From a bacterium BMS3Bbin03 (GTDB taxonomy: Bacteria; Zhuqueibacterota; JdFR-76; BMS3Abin05): DNA of 64,000 nt. The notes below the pieces were generated by a model. That model was not told the DNA's origin. It saw only the letters and a list, made by a program, of their open reading frames with translations, and made no database searches. The translations under genes and the position numbers were made by a program. Positions 8,466-17,506 of this stretch are shown here, in pieces (position 1 is the stretch's first letter; the number at the start of each line of letters is the position of its first letter). The DNA lies in assembly GCA_002898015.1 (NCBI GenBank), contig BDTM01000128.1, positions 1 through 64,000 of the forward strand, given 5' to 3'.

Positions 8466-9545
8466 TTAACCAAAGATGATGTTTTTCCCCTCATAATGCA
8501 CAGGTATTTGCAACGCCTTTGCTAATGCGGTGGTGATAATTTGTAAGCTTGAATTTTCAATAGAACCCGACAGTGAACGTTTGAGCAAAGTTTTATCGCT
8601 CACTTTAATGTGAACGCCATACGTCTCCTCTATCCGGCGCACGATATCTCGAAAAGGTGTATGGTCAAAAACAAACTCATCGTCCCGCCACGAGGTATAA
8701 ACCTTGACATTCACAGCCTGCGGACGCAGTGACTGATTTCCTCTGGAAAACTGCAGCAAATAACCCGGACGCAGGAACGCCGAAGCACTGAATGTGCGAT
8801 TAGACCGGCCGGTATCCGACGCCGCCAGAACTTTAACGCAGCCTTTTTCCACGACGACCCGTGTGCCCCGGCCGCGTTCGTACACGGCAAATCGTGTCCC
8901 AATAACCTTGACTTCTCCGTCTACCGTTTTAACAATGAAATCGTGCTGCGGCCCTTTGGCCTGGGATGTGACTGTAAAATAGGCTTCTCCGTGCAGGTCC
9001 AGTTTACGAGCCGTATTTTTTGTCCAATTCGAGGGATAGCGAAGGGTTGAATGCGCATTCAGCACAATCCGAGTGCCTTCCGGAAGTGTAATGCGGACGC
9101 GCTGCCCATATTCTGTGGAAATCGTCTGAAATGCCGGGTTCGATTGTTTTGCCCGGGGCAGATACTGCCACATAAGAAATACGATTAAAACAGCCGCGGC
9201 CGCCAGCGTGACATAGCGCTGCCAAGATTCCTGCATGCGGTACAAATTACGAGAGAAAACATCGTGAAAAGATAAATGAAGAATAGACGCGCGCTTTTTT
9301 TGACCGTGCGCTAAACGCTGCTGAAGCGTTGCCCATTCAAGCGCCACATTCGGCAGGGATTCCGGCCGGAACCGAGTCAATTGCCGCAATTTTAAGGCGT
9401 CCTCGTAAATTTCCTTGTGCCGCGTGTCGGCAGATAACCAATCGGACCACTTTCTCTCTTCTTCTGCGGAGGCTTTTTTGGAAATCCAGCGCTGAAAAGA
9501 TTCGTCGGCCAGTAAATCTTCAATCGTTGAGAATTGTTCTTTCAT
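8466..9545 (-). CDS. FecR-family anti-sigma factor / sigma regulator
   Basis: A 359-residue protein. The N-terminal cytoplasmic part (residues 1-105) has FecR-like features (FQRWISKKASAEEERKWSDWL). One membrane helix follows at about 112-130. The periplasmic part carries the FecR domain (TEYGQRVRITLPEGTRIVLNA and LHGEAYFTV) and a C-terminal DUF4974-like, STN-related segment (FRDIVRRIEETYGVHI). In Fec-type systems this protein contacts the receptor's signalling domain in the periplasm and controls the partner ECF sigma factor in the cytoplasm. It lies directly downstream of such a sigma gene and between two TonB receptor genes, which supports that role. Confidence 0.9.
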   Translation of the reverse strand: MKEQFSTIEDLLADESFQRWISKKASAEEERKWSDWLSADTRHKEIYEDALKLRQLTRFRPESLPNVALEWATLQQRLAHGQKKRASILHLSFHDVFSRNLYRMQESWQRYVTLAAAAVLIVFLMWQYLPRAKQSNPAFQTISTEYGQRVRITLPEGTRIVLNAHSTLRYPSNWTKNTARKLDLHGEAYFTVTSQAKGPQHDFIVKTVDGEVKVIGTRFAVYERGRGTRVVVEKGCVKVLAASDTGRSNRTFSASAFLRPGYLLQFSRGNQSLRPQAVNVKVYTSWRDDEFVFDHTPFRDIVRRIEETYGVHIKVSDKTLLKRSLSGSIENSSLQIITTALAKALQIPVHYEGKNIIFG

Positions 9546-9702
9546 TCGTTCTTTCTGTACCCTTCCTGAAAATATGTCTCTAAAACTCTTCTATCTATTT
9601 TATTAAGAGAGAATAACAGGCAAAATGTAATGGTCGATTTCGATATTTTTTTAAAATATTTAAATATTTTTTGGATGAGGCAGCCGGTGAGCACAATAAC
9701 CG

Positions 9703-10290
9703 CTAATAAATAAGACAGATCAATAGCGCCAGGATCCCTCTGAGTCGATGAAAGGCCTGGGACACATAATTGCGGGCGACCTGTGAATCAATTTCCATAA
9801 TCACGGCTATCTCTTTATAAGATAACTCGCTGTACATTTTTAAATAAAGGGCTTCGCGCATGCGGGAGGGAATTTTATGAAGGGCGGTCTGAAGTGTATT
9901 TTTTACGGCATCCTGTTCTTCATTCATAATCAACAGGTCCTCCGCGGAGAACATGGTTTCGAGATAGTCTTTGCCGTACTCCTGAGAAATACGATGCCTT
10001 TTGCGCTGTTGTTCGAGAGATTTCAGCAGCTGTCTCCGCAGGGCGGTTAGAAGATAGGCACCCACGGAACTGACATGGGAAACGGTATGTTTCTTTTCCC
10101 AGATATAGGCGAACACCTCCTGAATACAATCTTTGACCAATTCCGCCTGGTGGGAAAATTTCATTCCGTAATTATACAGAAGGGGATAATGACGTTTAAA
10201 TAAAATGCCCAGCGCATGATCATTTCCCACCTTCATTTTTTCCCAAAGGAGCTGATCGTCTGAATGATTTACTTCTTCGGATGTTTTCAC
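9703..10290 (-). CDS. ECF sigma factor, FecI-like
   Basis: A 195-residue sigma-70-family protein of ECF size. Region 2 spans about residues 25-95 (ILFKRHYPLLYNYGMKF, then ELVKDCIQEVFAYIWEKK). Region 4 spans about 130-190, with the helix-turn-helix ELSYKEIAVIMEIDSQVARNYV. It directs RNA polymerase to promoters of the linked transport genes when released or activated by FecR. It is flanked by the STN-bearing receptor upstream and fecR downstream, the usual order of a trans-envelope signalling locus. Confidence 0.92.
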   Translation of the reverse strand: MKTSEEVNHSDDQLLWEKMKVGNDHALGILFKRHYPLLYNYGMKFSHQAELVKDCIQEVFAYIWEKKHTVSHVSSVGAYLLTALRRQLLKSLEQQRKRHRISQEYGKDYLETMFSAEDLLIMNEEQDAVKNTLQTALHKIPSRMREALYLKMYSELSYKEIAVIMEIDSQVARNYVSQAFHRLRGILALLICLIY

Positions 10291-10361
10291 CTTTCTCCTT
10301 AATTATCTCGAATGATTCGAATCGGCATCAATTGATTTCATGAATGTAAAATCATTTCAGG

Positions 10362-13298
10362 CTAAAACTCGTACGTCAGGGACGCTTTCAGACGCTTTGG
10401 AAGAATCGGGCGGGCCAGATAATAAGTGCCTTTGTTGGGCCCGGAGTTGTCCAGGCGCGGATTACCTTCCGTCAGGCCGTTCCCATCGAAGGCATTGAAC
10501 AGATTCAAAGAAAAAACCAATCTTTGCGTTTTGTCCATTTTAATTGAATAAGAGGTGGAAAAATTAGTCACGTCAAAACAGGGTAATTCAATGGTATTGG
10601 CATTATTGGAATACCGTTTACCCACATGGTAATAGTCGGTGCGGAAGTCAAATCCTCCGGCGGAGTAAGAAGCCGTAATTTCATAAATGACCTTTGGAAT
10701 GCGCTGAACCCAGTTGCCGCTGAAATCTTTTTCCCCCGAAATAAATTTTTTGTACATGTGGTTTTGAAGGGTGACAACTGAACGGATCGTTAAATTTTCC
10801 AACGGGACTGTGACCGACTCAACTTCAAGTCCGTAGGTTTGAGATTTGCCCACGTAATCTATGACCCATTCTGTTTGACCATTCACAATCCGGGCATCCT
10901 GGCTCGGAAAATTTTCAAGCTGCATAAAATAGGTCGTGGCATTTATCCCAAATGCCGGCGCTCCCAGCTTCAGACCGCTTTCGGCCTGGATAAGTTCTTC
11001 CGGCTTCGGTTTAAATGAACTGTCCGCGCCACGAAACACATCCAGTGTCGGCATTTTGTATCCGCGGCTGCCCCGCACATAGATCGAGAGATTATTATTG
11101 ATCAAATAATTCAAACCCAGGGAAGACGCCCAATCATCATATTTTATATCCGCCCGTTTGAATGTGCCGTCCCCCCACATCACAGAGTCGTCCGCGTCCG
11201 ACGGTCCGCCTAAGTCATAGAGTTGGCTGTTTTCTGTTTTTTGATGGAGCCGCTTGCGTTCGATGCGTGCGCCCACATCGACATGAAATTTATCCGTCAC
11301 ATCTATATTGTCGCCCAGGAAAAGAGAGGCGGTCGTCACAAAACCCCTTGCATTCATGTACATAGATCCGTATCTGCGAAACCCATTTTCCGTCACGTTG
11401 CGAATGACTTTGCCTGTGGAATCTTTAATCTGGACATCCACAAAACGGGGTGCATTTCGAACATCTGTTAGAATATCCTGCCAATACCAATGATCAACAG
11501 CCGTATAGTATCCCTGATAGGTTCCGATTGTAAACCGGTGTTTCACCGAATTAAGCAGCATATTTTTTTTAACCATAAACTGGTTGGAAATGTTGCTGAG
11601 AGGCTTGACCACCCGCCACAGACCGCCTTCACAAAGAAGACCGTTCGCCGTATTAAACACTGCCTTTCCCCCGCCGGCGTTGAAATGATTTGTAAACACA
11701 ATATTATAACCGGCACCTCCCGGTGTACGGTTCACATAATTTTGTGCAAAATCTCCGGCATTAACCAAATTAAAGGGCAGCAGCGCGTTCCAGGCTTGGT
11801 TAATCGACATGTAGCGAATCGTATTTTGAAGATTCCAGCCGTCGGGAAATTCAAAGTTAAACTTTGCCATGAGGGAGCCCCCCACCTGTTTTTGACCATC
11901 CCCCAGTGGAATTGTGAAGCTGCCGGCGCCGGGCGTGGGCACTTGAACCCCATTCCCCTCGAAAGTGGTCAACGTTCCGTTATGAGGAAAACCGTCGACA
12001 AATTTTAACGCCCTGCCCGATTTAAACGGCAATTGGAGGTAAAATATATTGCTGTCGTTTAGATACTTCCCGTAAAATTTGACATAGCCTTTTTTAAAAA
12101 AACAGGTTAAATTGCCTTTTATCTGACCACCTTTTGAAGCCGGGAAACCGGGATTGCGAACACCATTGTCATAACGAAAAAAACCGCCGGCATTGAATCG
12201 CCAGAGGTTACCCAGCGGGCCGTTCAAATTGAAATCATAACGCGCCAGTCCCCCTGTTCCGACCGTTGTTTTGAGCGTGGCGGAAAGTTGATTCCCGCCG
12301 GATTTGTTGATAAAATTTATGACGCCGCCGGGCGCATTAATTCCAAACAAGGCCGAATTCCCGCCTCTTACAGCTTCCATACGCTCAATATTTTCATCGA
12401 CCCGAACAAAAATATCCGCATTCACAAATGACAGTGCCGGGGCATCATAAACGGGCATGCCGTCTTCCATCAAGGCAACATAATAGTACGAGCCGTCCGC
12501 CGGCAGACCCCTGACAAACAGATTTCCGCCCACCTCGCCGCCGGAACTCTCAACATAAAATCCCGGAATGACCCGCAGAAGATCTGCCGTACTTCGGGGT
12601 GAAATCGTATTAATCTGATCCAGGGTTTTGGTCGTTATGGCGATACTCGATTCTCTCCTGGTGGAAGGATTGAGCGTGGCGGTGACAACCACCTCATCCA
12701 TCTGGATGACATCCGGCGCCAACGAAAAATCCTTATGAACGATTTTATTGGCGCGGACCTGAATTAAAGCCTTTTTCGGATGGTATCCGATAACCTTTGT
12801 CCGCAGCGTATATGTTCCGGGCGGGAGGTTTACAATGCGATATTCGCCGCCAAGGTTTGCGGCGGCCCCAAAGGTGGTACCCTCGATAATAACCTGAGCA
12901 CCCGCAATGCCTTCTCCGTGTTCATTGGTTATTTTTCCTTTAATAACACCTTTTTTTGTCTGATGTCGAGGCATAATCACAATCGTATTTTCACCCACGA
13001 CCTCAAACGTCAATGAATATTTTCGCAAGATCCTCCACAAATCATCCGAGAGATTGTTTGAAACCTGCAGTTTAGATGGAAGAGTTTTTCCTTTTACAAG
13101 CGCTTCATCATAAACAATGTGAATATGATGCGCCTTCTGAAGGAGGGAGAAGGCTTTTCGCAGTGAAATAGTCTTCTGCATATCTTGTTGTTTCAAATAG
13201 TTTGTTTTATTTCGGCAAGGTGCCGGTTCCTGTCCTTTAGTAGGAATCGCAAACATCCCTATAAATGCAAGCCATAATATAAAAGCCATTGAACGCAT
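10362..13298 (-). CDS. TonB-dependent transducer with STN signalling domain
   Basis: A 978-residue outer-membrane receptor. The signal peptide ends near residue 22 (GMFAIPTKGQE). An STN (secretin/TonB short N-terminal) domain follows at about 40-110 (SLRKAFSLLQKAHHIHIVYD), then a carboxypeptidase-regulatory-like domain (GVIKGKITNEHGEGIAGA), a plug domain (VRGGNSALFGINAPGGVIN) and a barrel ending LTYEF. The STN domain is what lets a receptor signal to FecR, so this copy is the likely sensor for the downstream sigma/FecR pair. It is first in the minus-strand unit, with a sigma-70 promoter about 120 bp upstream. The ligand is unknown. Confidence 0.92.
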   Translation of the reverse strand: MRSMAFILWLAFIGMFAIPTKGQEPAPCRNKTNYLKQQDMQKTISLRKAFSLLQKAHHIHIVYDEALVKGKTLPSKLQVSNNLSDDLWRILRKYSLTFEVVGENTIVIMPRHQTKKGVIKGKITNEHGEGIAGAQVIIEGTTFGAAANLGGEYRIVNLPPGTYTLRTKVIGYHPKKALIQVRANKIVHKDFSLAPDVIQMDEVVVTATLNPSTRRESSIAITTKTLDQINTISPRSTADLLRVIPGFYVESSGGEVGGNLFVRGLPADGSYYYVALMEDGMPVYDAPALSFVNADIFVRVDENIERMEAVRGGNSALFGINAPGGVINFINKSGGNQLSATLKTTVGTGGLARYDFNLNGPLGNLWRFNAGGFFRYDNGVRNPGFPASKGGQIKGNLTCFFKKGYVKFYGKYLNDSNIFYLQLPFKSGRALKFVDGFPHNGTLTTFEGNGVQVPTPGAGSFTIPLGDGQKQVGGSLMAKFNFEFPDGWNLQNTIRYMSINQAWNALLPFNLVNAGDFAQNYVNRTPGGAGYNIVFTNHFNAGGGKAVFNTANGLLCEGGLWRVVKPLSNISNQFMVKKNMLLNSVKHRFTIGTYQGYYTAVDHWYWQDILTDVRNAPRFVDVQIKDSTGKVIRNVTENGFRRYGSMYMNARGFVTTASLFLGDNIDVTDKFHVDVGARIERKRLHQKTENSQLYDLGGPSDADDSVMWGDGTFKRADIKYDDWASSLGLNYLINNNLSIYVRGSRGYKMPTLDVFRGADSSFKPKPEELIQAESGLKLGAPAFGINATTYFMQLENFPSQDARIVNGQTEWVIDYVGKSQTYGLEVESVTVPLENLTIRSVVTLQNHMYKKFISGEKDFSGNWVQRIPKVIYEITASYSAGGFDFRTDYYHVGKRYSNNANTIELPCFDVTNFSTSYSIKMDKTQRLVFSLNLFNAFDGNGLTEGNPRLDNSGPNKGTYYLARPILPKRLKASLTYEF

Positions 13299-13426
13299 GG
13301 GACATTCCCTCTAATACAGGAATTTTCCCAATAGGCATCAATTTCAAGCAGGGAAAACGCTATCCATAAAAAATAAAGCTACTGGGAATTCTTTTCATGT
13401 TTTGTCTTAAATCCTCATCTAACTTT

Positions 13427-13455
13427 ATTATAACAATTTTATTAAAAATAGTCAA
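13427..13455 (-). promoter_or_regulatory. Sigma-70 promoter of the TonB transducer/sigma/FecR unit
   Basis: On the minus strand TTGACT (13455-13450), a 17-bp spacer and a perfect TATAAT (13432-13427). The expected start is near 13420, leaving a leader of about 120 nt. It is divergent from the trp leader promoter at 13499-13527. Confidence 0.7.
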
Positions 13456-13498
13456 GGGTTTTTAAACTCGATACTGAACTGTAATTCCAAAAAAAGTC

Positions 13499-13527
13499 TT
13501 GACTTTCTGAAAAAAATTTTGTATACT
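13499..13527 (+). promoter_or_regulatory. Sigma-70 promoter of the trp leader
   Basis: TTGACT (13499-13504), 17-bp spacer, TATACT (13522-13527). The transcript should start near 13534, just ahead of the leader-peptide ATG at 13557. Confidence 0.75.
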
Positions 13528-13556
13528 AAAAGCGTTTAAAATAAAAGAGAAATTTT

Positions 13557-13655
13557 ATGAAAAGAGTCACCGGACATAAGCTTGCTTTTCGGAACACCAG
13601 TTGGTGGTGGGGTTGGTATATTTATCAAACGGGAGCGGGTTTATGTTCTGTCTGA
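13557..13655 (+). CDS. trpL: Tryptophan leader peptide (trpL-like)
   Basis: A 32-codon frame from ATG to TGA encodes a short peptide whose residues 15-20 are SWWWGW: four tryptophan codons within five positions. It sits between a consensus promoter and a rho-independent terminator, directly upstream of a trpB gene. This is the classic arrangement for ribosome-mediated transcription attenuation. The peptide itself is not expected to have a function; ribosome stalling at the TGG run (13602-13616) is the signal. An AGAGAAATTTT stretch serves as a weak ribosome-binding region. The frame is too small for standard gene callers. Confidence 0.85.
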   Translation: MKRVTGHKLAFRNTSWWWGWYIYQTGAGLCSV

Positions 13656-13719
13656 AATAATTTAAAAAATCTCGTAAAAACGAAAAGCCCGCTTAAAAAA
13701 GCGGGCTTTTTTTGTTTTT
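13570..13719 (+). promoter_or_regulatory. trp attenuator: mutually exclusive leader hairpins
   Basis: Three pairings can be traced by hand. Segment 1 (13570-13586) pairs with segment 2 (13634-13650) at 16 of 17 positions, four of them G-U, enclosing the Trp codons. The first part of segment 2, AGCGGGTTT (13634-13642), pairs over 9 bp (one G-U) with the left arm of the terminator (13685-13693), giving an antiterminator. The left arm otherwise pairs with 13699-13710 as terminator. A ribosome reaching the stop codon (13653-13655) would cover segment 2 and favour termination; one stalled at the Trp codons would disturb segment 1 and favour antitermination. Confidence 0.8.
13683..13719 (+). terminator. 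Rho-independent terminator of the trp attenuator
   Basis: 12-bp stem AAAAGCCCGCTT (13683-13694) and AAGCGGGCTTTT (13699-13710), AAAA loop, followed by a T-rich tail to 13719. It lies between the leader peptide and trpB and so must be read through for trpB expression. Confidence 0.9.
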
Positions 13720-13746
13720 GGGCACTAACACAAAAAGGAGGTTCTT

Positions 13747-15108
13747 ATGAACGACGCAAAAATTTACTTAAGTGAATCGGAAATGCCGCAGCAGTGGTAC
13801 AATATCCAGGCAGATTTACCGGAGCTGCCGGCGCCGGCCCTGAATCCGGCCACCAACAAACCCGCCGGACCCGATGACCTGGCGGCCATTTTCCCAATGG
13901 AACTCATAAAACAGGAAGTTTCTACCGAACGTTACATTCCGATTCCCGATGACTTGCTGGAAATTTATAAGCTCTGGAGGCCGACCCCGTTGGTACGCGC
14001 CTACCGGCTGGAAGAATTTTTGGAGACGCCGGCAAGGATCTATTTCAAAAATGAAAGCGTCAGTCCTGCGGGCAGCCACAAACCCAACACGGCCGTTGCG
14101 CAGGCCTATTTCAACATGAAAGAAGGCAATCATCGTCTGGCGACCGAAACCGGCGCCGGTCAGTGGGGAAGCGCCCTTTCGTTTGCGACCCGTTTATTCG
14201 ACATGGAATGCACGGTGTATATGGTGAAAGTCAGTTTCCGGCAAAAGCCCTTTCGGAAATCGTTGATTCACCTCTGGGGTGCGGAGATTTACGCCAGCCC
14301 TTCCGAAAATACGGCGTTCGGACGAAAAGTCCTGGCCAAAGACCCCAATTCTCTGGGAAGTCTCGGTATTGCCATAAGCGAAGCCATCGAGGACACCGTC
14401 ACCCATCCGGGCACGAAATACTCGCTGGGAAGCGTGCTCAACCATGTGCTGCTGCATCAGACGATTATTGGGCAGGAAGTGAAAAAACAATTTGAGATTA
14501 TTGGTGATTACCCGGACACCGTGATCGGCTGTGTGGGCGGCGGCAGCAATTTTAGCGGGCTGGCCTTCCCGTTTCTGCAGGATAAAATCAGCGGCAAGAA
14601 AAAGGATCTGCAGGTTCTGGCCATTGAACCGGCTTCCTCGCCAAGCATGACCAAAGGCTATTACCGCTACGACTACGGCGATTCGGCCGGAATGACCCCC
14701 CTCATGAAAATGCACACACTCGGACACAATTTCATGCCGCCTGGTATTCATGCCGGTGGATTGCGGTACCACGGCATGGCCCCTCTGGTCAGCCTGGTCT
14801 ATAAGTTAGGGTTGATTGAAGCGCGTTCCTATCATCAGTTGGATACGTTCAAAGCGGGCATCGATTTTGCCCGTATCCAGGGAATTGTGCCGGCGCCGGA
14901 GACCGACCATGCGATTCTGGCGGCGATCGACGAAGCGCTGAAATGCAAAAAAACGGGCGAGGAGAAAGCCATCCTGTTCAATTTTAGCGGGCACGGCCAC
15001 TTCGATATGACGGCCTACGACGATTATCTGGCCGGCAAATTGGAAAATTATGCCTATCCGAAAAAATTGATTGAAGAAGCCATGAAAGACGTGCCTCAAA
15101 TCGATTAA
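13747..15108 (+). CDS. trpB: Tryptophan synthase beta chain, TrpB2 type
   Basis: A 453-residue PLP enzyme. It makes L-tryptophan from indole and serine. The PLP-binding lysine is Lys112 in GSHKPNTA. A glycine-rich phosphate loop (VGGGSNFSG) and the C-terminal [10 protein letters not shown] segment are typical of the longer TrpB2 subfamily, which lacks tight TrpA contacts. No trpA or other trp gene is adjacent, consistent with a stand-alone indole-salvaging or auxiliary TrpB. The strong AAAGGAGG lies six bases before the ATG. Expression is governed by the attenuator just upstream, so it should rise when charged tRNA-Trp is scarce. A terminator follows immediately, making it monocistronic. Confidence 0.93.
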   Translation: MNDAKIYLSESEMPQQWYNIQADLPELPAPALNPATNKPAGPDDLAAIFPMELIKQEVSTERYIPIPDDLLEIYKLWRPTPLVRAYRLEEFLETPARIYFKNESVSPAGSHKPNTAVAQAYFNMKEGNHRLATETGAGQWGSALSFATRLFDMECTVYMVKVSFRQKPFRKSLIHLWGAEIYASPSENTAFGRKVLAKDPNSLGSLGIAISEAIEDTVTHPGTKYSLGSVLNHVLLHQTIIGQEVKKQFEIIGDYPDTVIGCVGGGSNFSGLAFPFLQDKISGKKKDLQVLAIEPASSPSMTKGYYRYDYGDSAGMTPLMKMHTLGHNFMPPGIHAGGLRYHGMAPLVSLVYKLGLIEARSYHQLDTFKAGIDFARIQGIVPAPETDHAILAAIDEALKCKKTGEEKAILFNFSGHGHFDMTAYDDYLAGKLENYAYPKKLIEEAMKDVPQID

Positions 15109-15118
15109 GAAGTGAAAG

Positions 15119-15144
15119 GCCGGCATCTCTGCCGGCTTTTTTTT
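15119..15144 (+). terminator. Rho-independent terminator after trpB
   Basis: Stem GCCGGCA (15119-15125) and TGCCGGC (15130-15136) with a four-base loop followed by eight T residues, 10 bp past the trpB stop. Confidence 0.9.
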
Positions 15145-15314
15145 ACCTTCATTCCGGTTTAGTCTAAACAAGTTATTTTAACGGGTGATCCATATTTTCA
15201 GATTAAGAGAAGATTTTACTTGATATTTGCCGCAGAATTGGATACCTTATTTATAATGTAAAAAATTTAATAATTAAGGCAGATTAAAAAAATATTTTAA
15301 CAAATAGGGTGGAT

Positions 15315-16292
15315 ATGCACAATCTCATTATTGGAATCGATGGCGGAGGCACAAAAACCCACGCCGTTTTTGTCTCTCTAAACGGAAATGTTTTGAAACA
15401 GGCAACCGTAGGTGCTTCCAATTTTCAGCAGGCCGGAAAAGAGGGCATCAAGCGTGTTTGCAGGCAAATTTTAAAGGAAGCGGGAATTTCCGGTGAATCG
15501 ATTCAGCGCTGGGTTTTGGGCCTTGCCGGGGCGGGCAGACCTTCCGACCGGCTTGCCGTGAAGGCGGCTGTGGAAGAACTTGGCTTTAAAAACAAAGTGA
15601 CCGTTGAAAGTGACGGCCGCATTGCATTGACAGGTGCCTTTGTGGGCGCGGCCGGGATTATTTTAATTTCCGGAACAGGTTCGATTTGTTACGGCTTAAA
15701 CACGGCCGGCCAAATGGCGCGTTCCGGCGGGTGGGGATATCTGCTTGGGGACGAAGGAAGCGGTTATTTCATCGGAAATCAGGCATTAATAGCGGCTTTA
15801 AAAGACCTGGACGGGCGGGGTGAAAAAACAAAGCTTCGCCAAAAATTTGAATCCCGTTTCAATGTCACAACCATTAATTTGCTTGTGCCCAAAATCTACA
15901 ACGGCGATCTTCAAAAAGAAGATATCGCCGCACTTGCGCCGGCGGTGTTCGAAACGGCCAAAACGCATGACAGCGTGGCCGCAGAAATCCTGGCTTTTGC
16001 AGGCCGCGAATTGGGAAAAATGGCGGCGGCGGTCGCCAGGCAATTGGGGCTTGCGGGAAAGACCATTCAAATTGCGCCGATCGGTTCTGTTCTTGAAAAT
16101 CAAAAAGATATCTTAAAACCGCATATTGAGAAAGAAGTCCGCACCATTTCGGATCAGGTTGTGTTTCGGGATCCGCAATATCCTCCGGCAATTGGTGCGG
16201 CGATTTTTGGCCTTAAACAAGAAAATATAGCCTTGACATTGGACATTCTGGAAAACATTTCGACTTCGTATGAATCCCTGCAAACCGTTTAA
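15315..16292 (+). CDS. N-acetylglucosamine kinase-like protein (BadF/BadG/BcrA/BcrD ATPase family)
   Basis: A 325-residue ASKHA-fold kinase starting MHNLIIGIDGGGTK, the family's phosphate-1 motif; a second phosphate-binding loop is ILISGTGSICYG (about residues 114-125), followed by GGWGYLLGDEGSGYFIG. Members phosphorylate GlcNAc or GlcN, using ATP. I chose ATG 15315; a GTG two codons earlier (15309) is also possible, and AGGG at 15306-15309 favours the ATG. A -10-like TATAAT lies at 15252-15257. It is the first of four amino-sugar genes and overlaps anmK by 23 bp, so GlcNAc or related wall sugars are the likely substrates. Confidence 0.88.
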   Translation: MHNLIIGIDGGGTKTHAVFVSLNGNVLKQATVGASNFQQAGKEGIKRVCRQILKEAGISGESIQRWVLGLAGAGRPSDRLAVKAAVEELGFKNKVTVESDGRIALTGAFVGAAGIILISGTGSICYGLNTAGQMARSGGWGYLLGDEGSGYFIGNQALIAALKDLDGRGEKTKLRQKFESRFNVTTINLLVPKIYNGDLQKEDIAALAPAVFETAKTHDSVAAEILAFAGRELGKMAAAVARQLGLAGKTIQIAPIGSVLENQKDILKPHIEKEVRTISDQVVFRDPQYPPAIGAAIFGLKQENIALTLDILENISTSYESLQTV

Positions 16293-17454
16293 CAAAAATA
16301 CCGGACAAATTATCGGTCTCATGTCCGGAACGTCATTGGATGGATTGGATATTGCCCTCGTTGAAATTTCCGGAAATGGGCTTCAAACCGCCTTTACACT
16401 CAAAGCGTTCCGCACCAGTCCCTATTCTTCTCAAATTCAGCGGTTCATTTTGGATTGTGCGGCTCCGGCACGGGGCAGCACCGCCTGTGTGAGTCAGTTG
16501 AATTTTTTTCTGGCAAACGTCTGGTCGGAAGCCGTTCTGGAGTTTTTGGAAAACAATCACCTGAAACCGGGTGCCGTCGATTTTATCGGATCCCACGGCC
16601 AGACCGTTTACCATCAACCCGCTCCCTCAGATTTTGCCGGCCGTCCAACCGCTTCGACCCTTCAGGTGGGTGATCCTGCGGTCCTTGCCAAAAAAACGGG
16701 CATTCCTGTGGTCGGAAATTTTAGAGACGGCGACATGGCGCTCGGCGGAGAGGGCGCGCCGCTGGTGCCGTACGTCGATTACCTTCTGCTGCGCAGTGAA
16801 GAAAAAAACCGTGCGATACTCAACTTAGGCGGCATTGCCAATGTCACCGTGATTCCGCGAAAAGCCCGGAAGGAAGAGGTCTTTGCTTTTGACACCGGCC
16901 CGGGAAATATGGTGATGGATGCACTCGCCAGAGACCGTTTCCACCGCCGGTATGACGAAAACGGAGCGATTGCCGGAAAAGGACGCGTGCATGAAACGCT
17001 CTTACGCCGGCTTTTGGAGGAACCTTATTTCAGGCAGCTTCCGCCCAAATCCACGGGGCGAAAGCTTTTTGGAGAAACATTTGTTCAGAGGCTGCTCCGT
17101 CAGCAGGAAAAATTGAAAGTGCCTGATGAAGATTTAATGGCGACTGCTGCGCAACTCACGGTTTTGTCGATCGTTAACGCGGCGAAAGAGTGGATTGAAC
17201 CCAAAGTTTCCATCGATGAATGGATTGTCAGCGGCGGCGGTGCACACAACCCCGTTCTGCTTAAAGGATTAGCACAGCATTTGGAGCCGGCGCGTGTGCT
17301 GCTTTCGGAGGAATACGGCCTGCCGGTGGACGCAAAAGAAGCGATTGCATTCGCCGTTTTGGCCAACGAAATGATGAACCATAATCCGGCAAATCTGCCG
17401 TCGGTTACCGGGGCAGAAAGGGAAACAATACTCGGGACATTGAGTTTTCCGTGA
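16270..17454 (+). CDS. anmK: Anhydro-N-acetylmuramic acid kinase
   Basis: A 394-residue kinase. AnmK opens the 1,6-anhydro ring of anhydroMurNAc and phosphorylates it to MurNAc-6-phosphate during recycling of cell-wall turnover products. Family hallmarks are the N-terminal GLMSGTSLDGLDIALVE (residues 16-32), DFIGSHGQTVYHQP, the GNFRDGDMALGGEGAPLVPY loop, and the INLGGIANVT-like strand followed by AFDTGPGNMVMDAL. Length is normal for the family. It overlaps the upstream kinase gene and is followed by a GlmU-like gene and nagB. No MurQ etherase is seen in the window, although one would be expected to act on the product. Confidence 0.95.
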   Translation: MNPCKPFNKNTGQIIGLMSGTSLDGLDIALVEISGNGLQTAFTLKAFRTSPYSSQIQRFILDCAAPARGSTACVSQLNFFLANVWSEAVLEFLENNHLKPGAVDFIGSHGQTVYHQPAPSDFAGRPTASTLQVGDPAVLAKKTGIPVVGNFRDGDMALGGEGAPLVPYVDYLLLRSEEKNRAILNLGGIANVTVIPRKARKEEVFAFDTGPGNMVMDALARDRFHRRYDENGAIAGKGRVHETLLRRLLEEPYFRQLPPKSTGRKLFGETFVQRLLRQQEKLKVPDEDLMATAAQLTVLSIVNAAKEWIEPKVSIDEWIVSGGGAHNPVLLKGLAQHLEPARVLLSEEYGLPVDAKEAIAFAVLANEMMNHNPANLPSVTGAERETILGTLSFP

Positions 17455-17506
17455 GGAAATCGTAACGAGAGAAATCTGTAATGTCCGGTAAAAAAGGAGG
17501 GCGTTT

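Noticed and set aside
11490..12008. Plus-strand open frame of 172 codons
   Set aside because: Antisense to the TonB transducer barrel; no signal peptide or family features.
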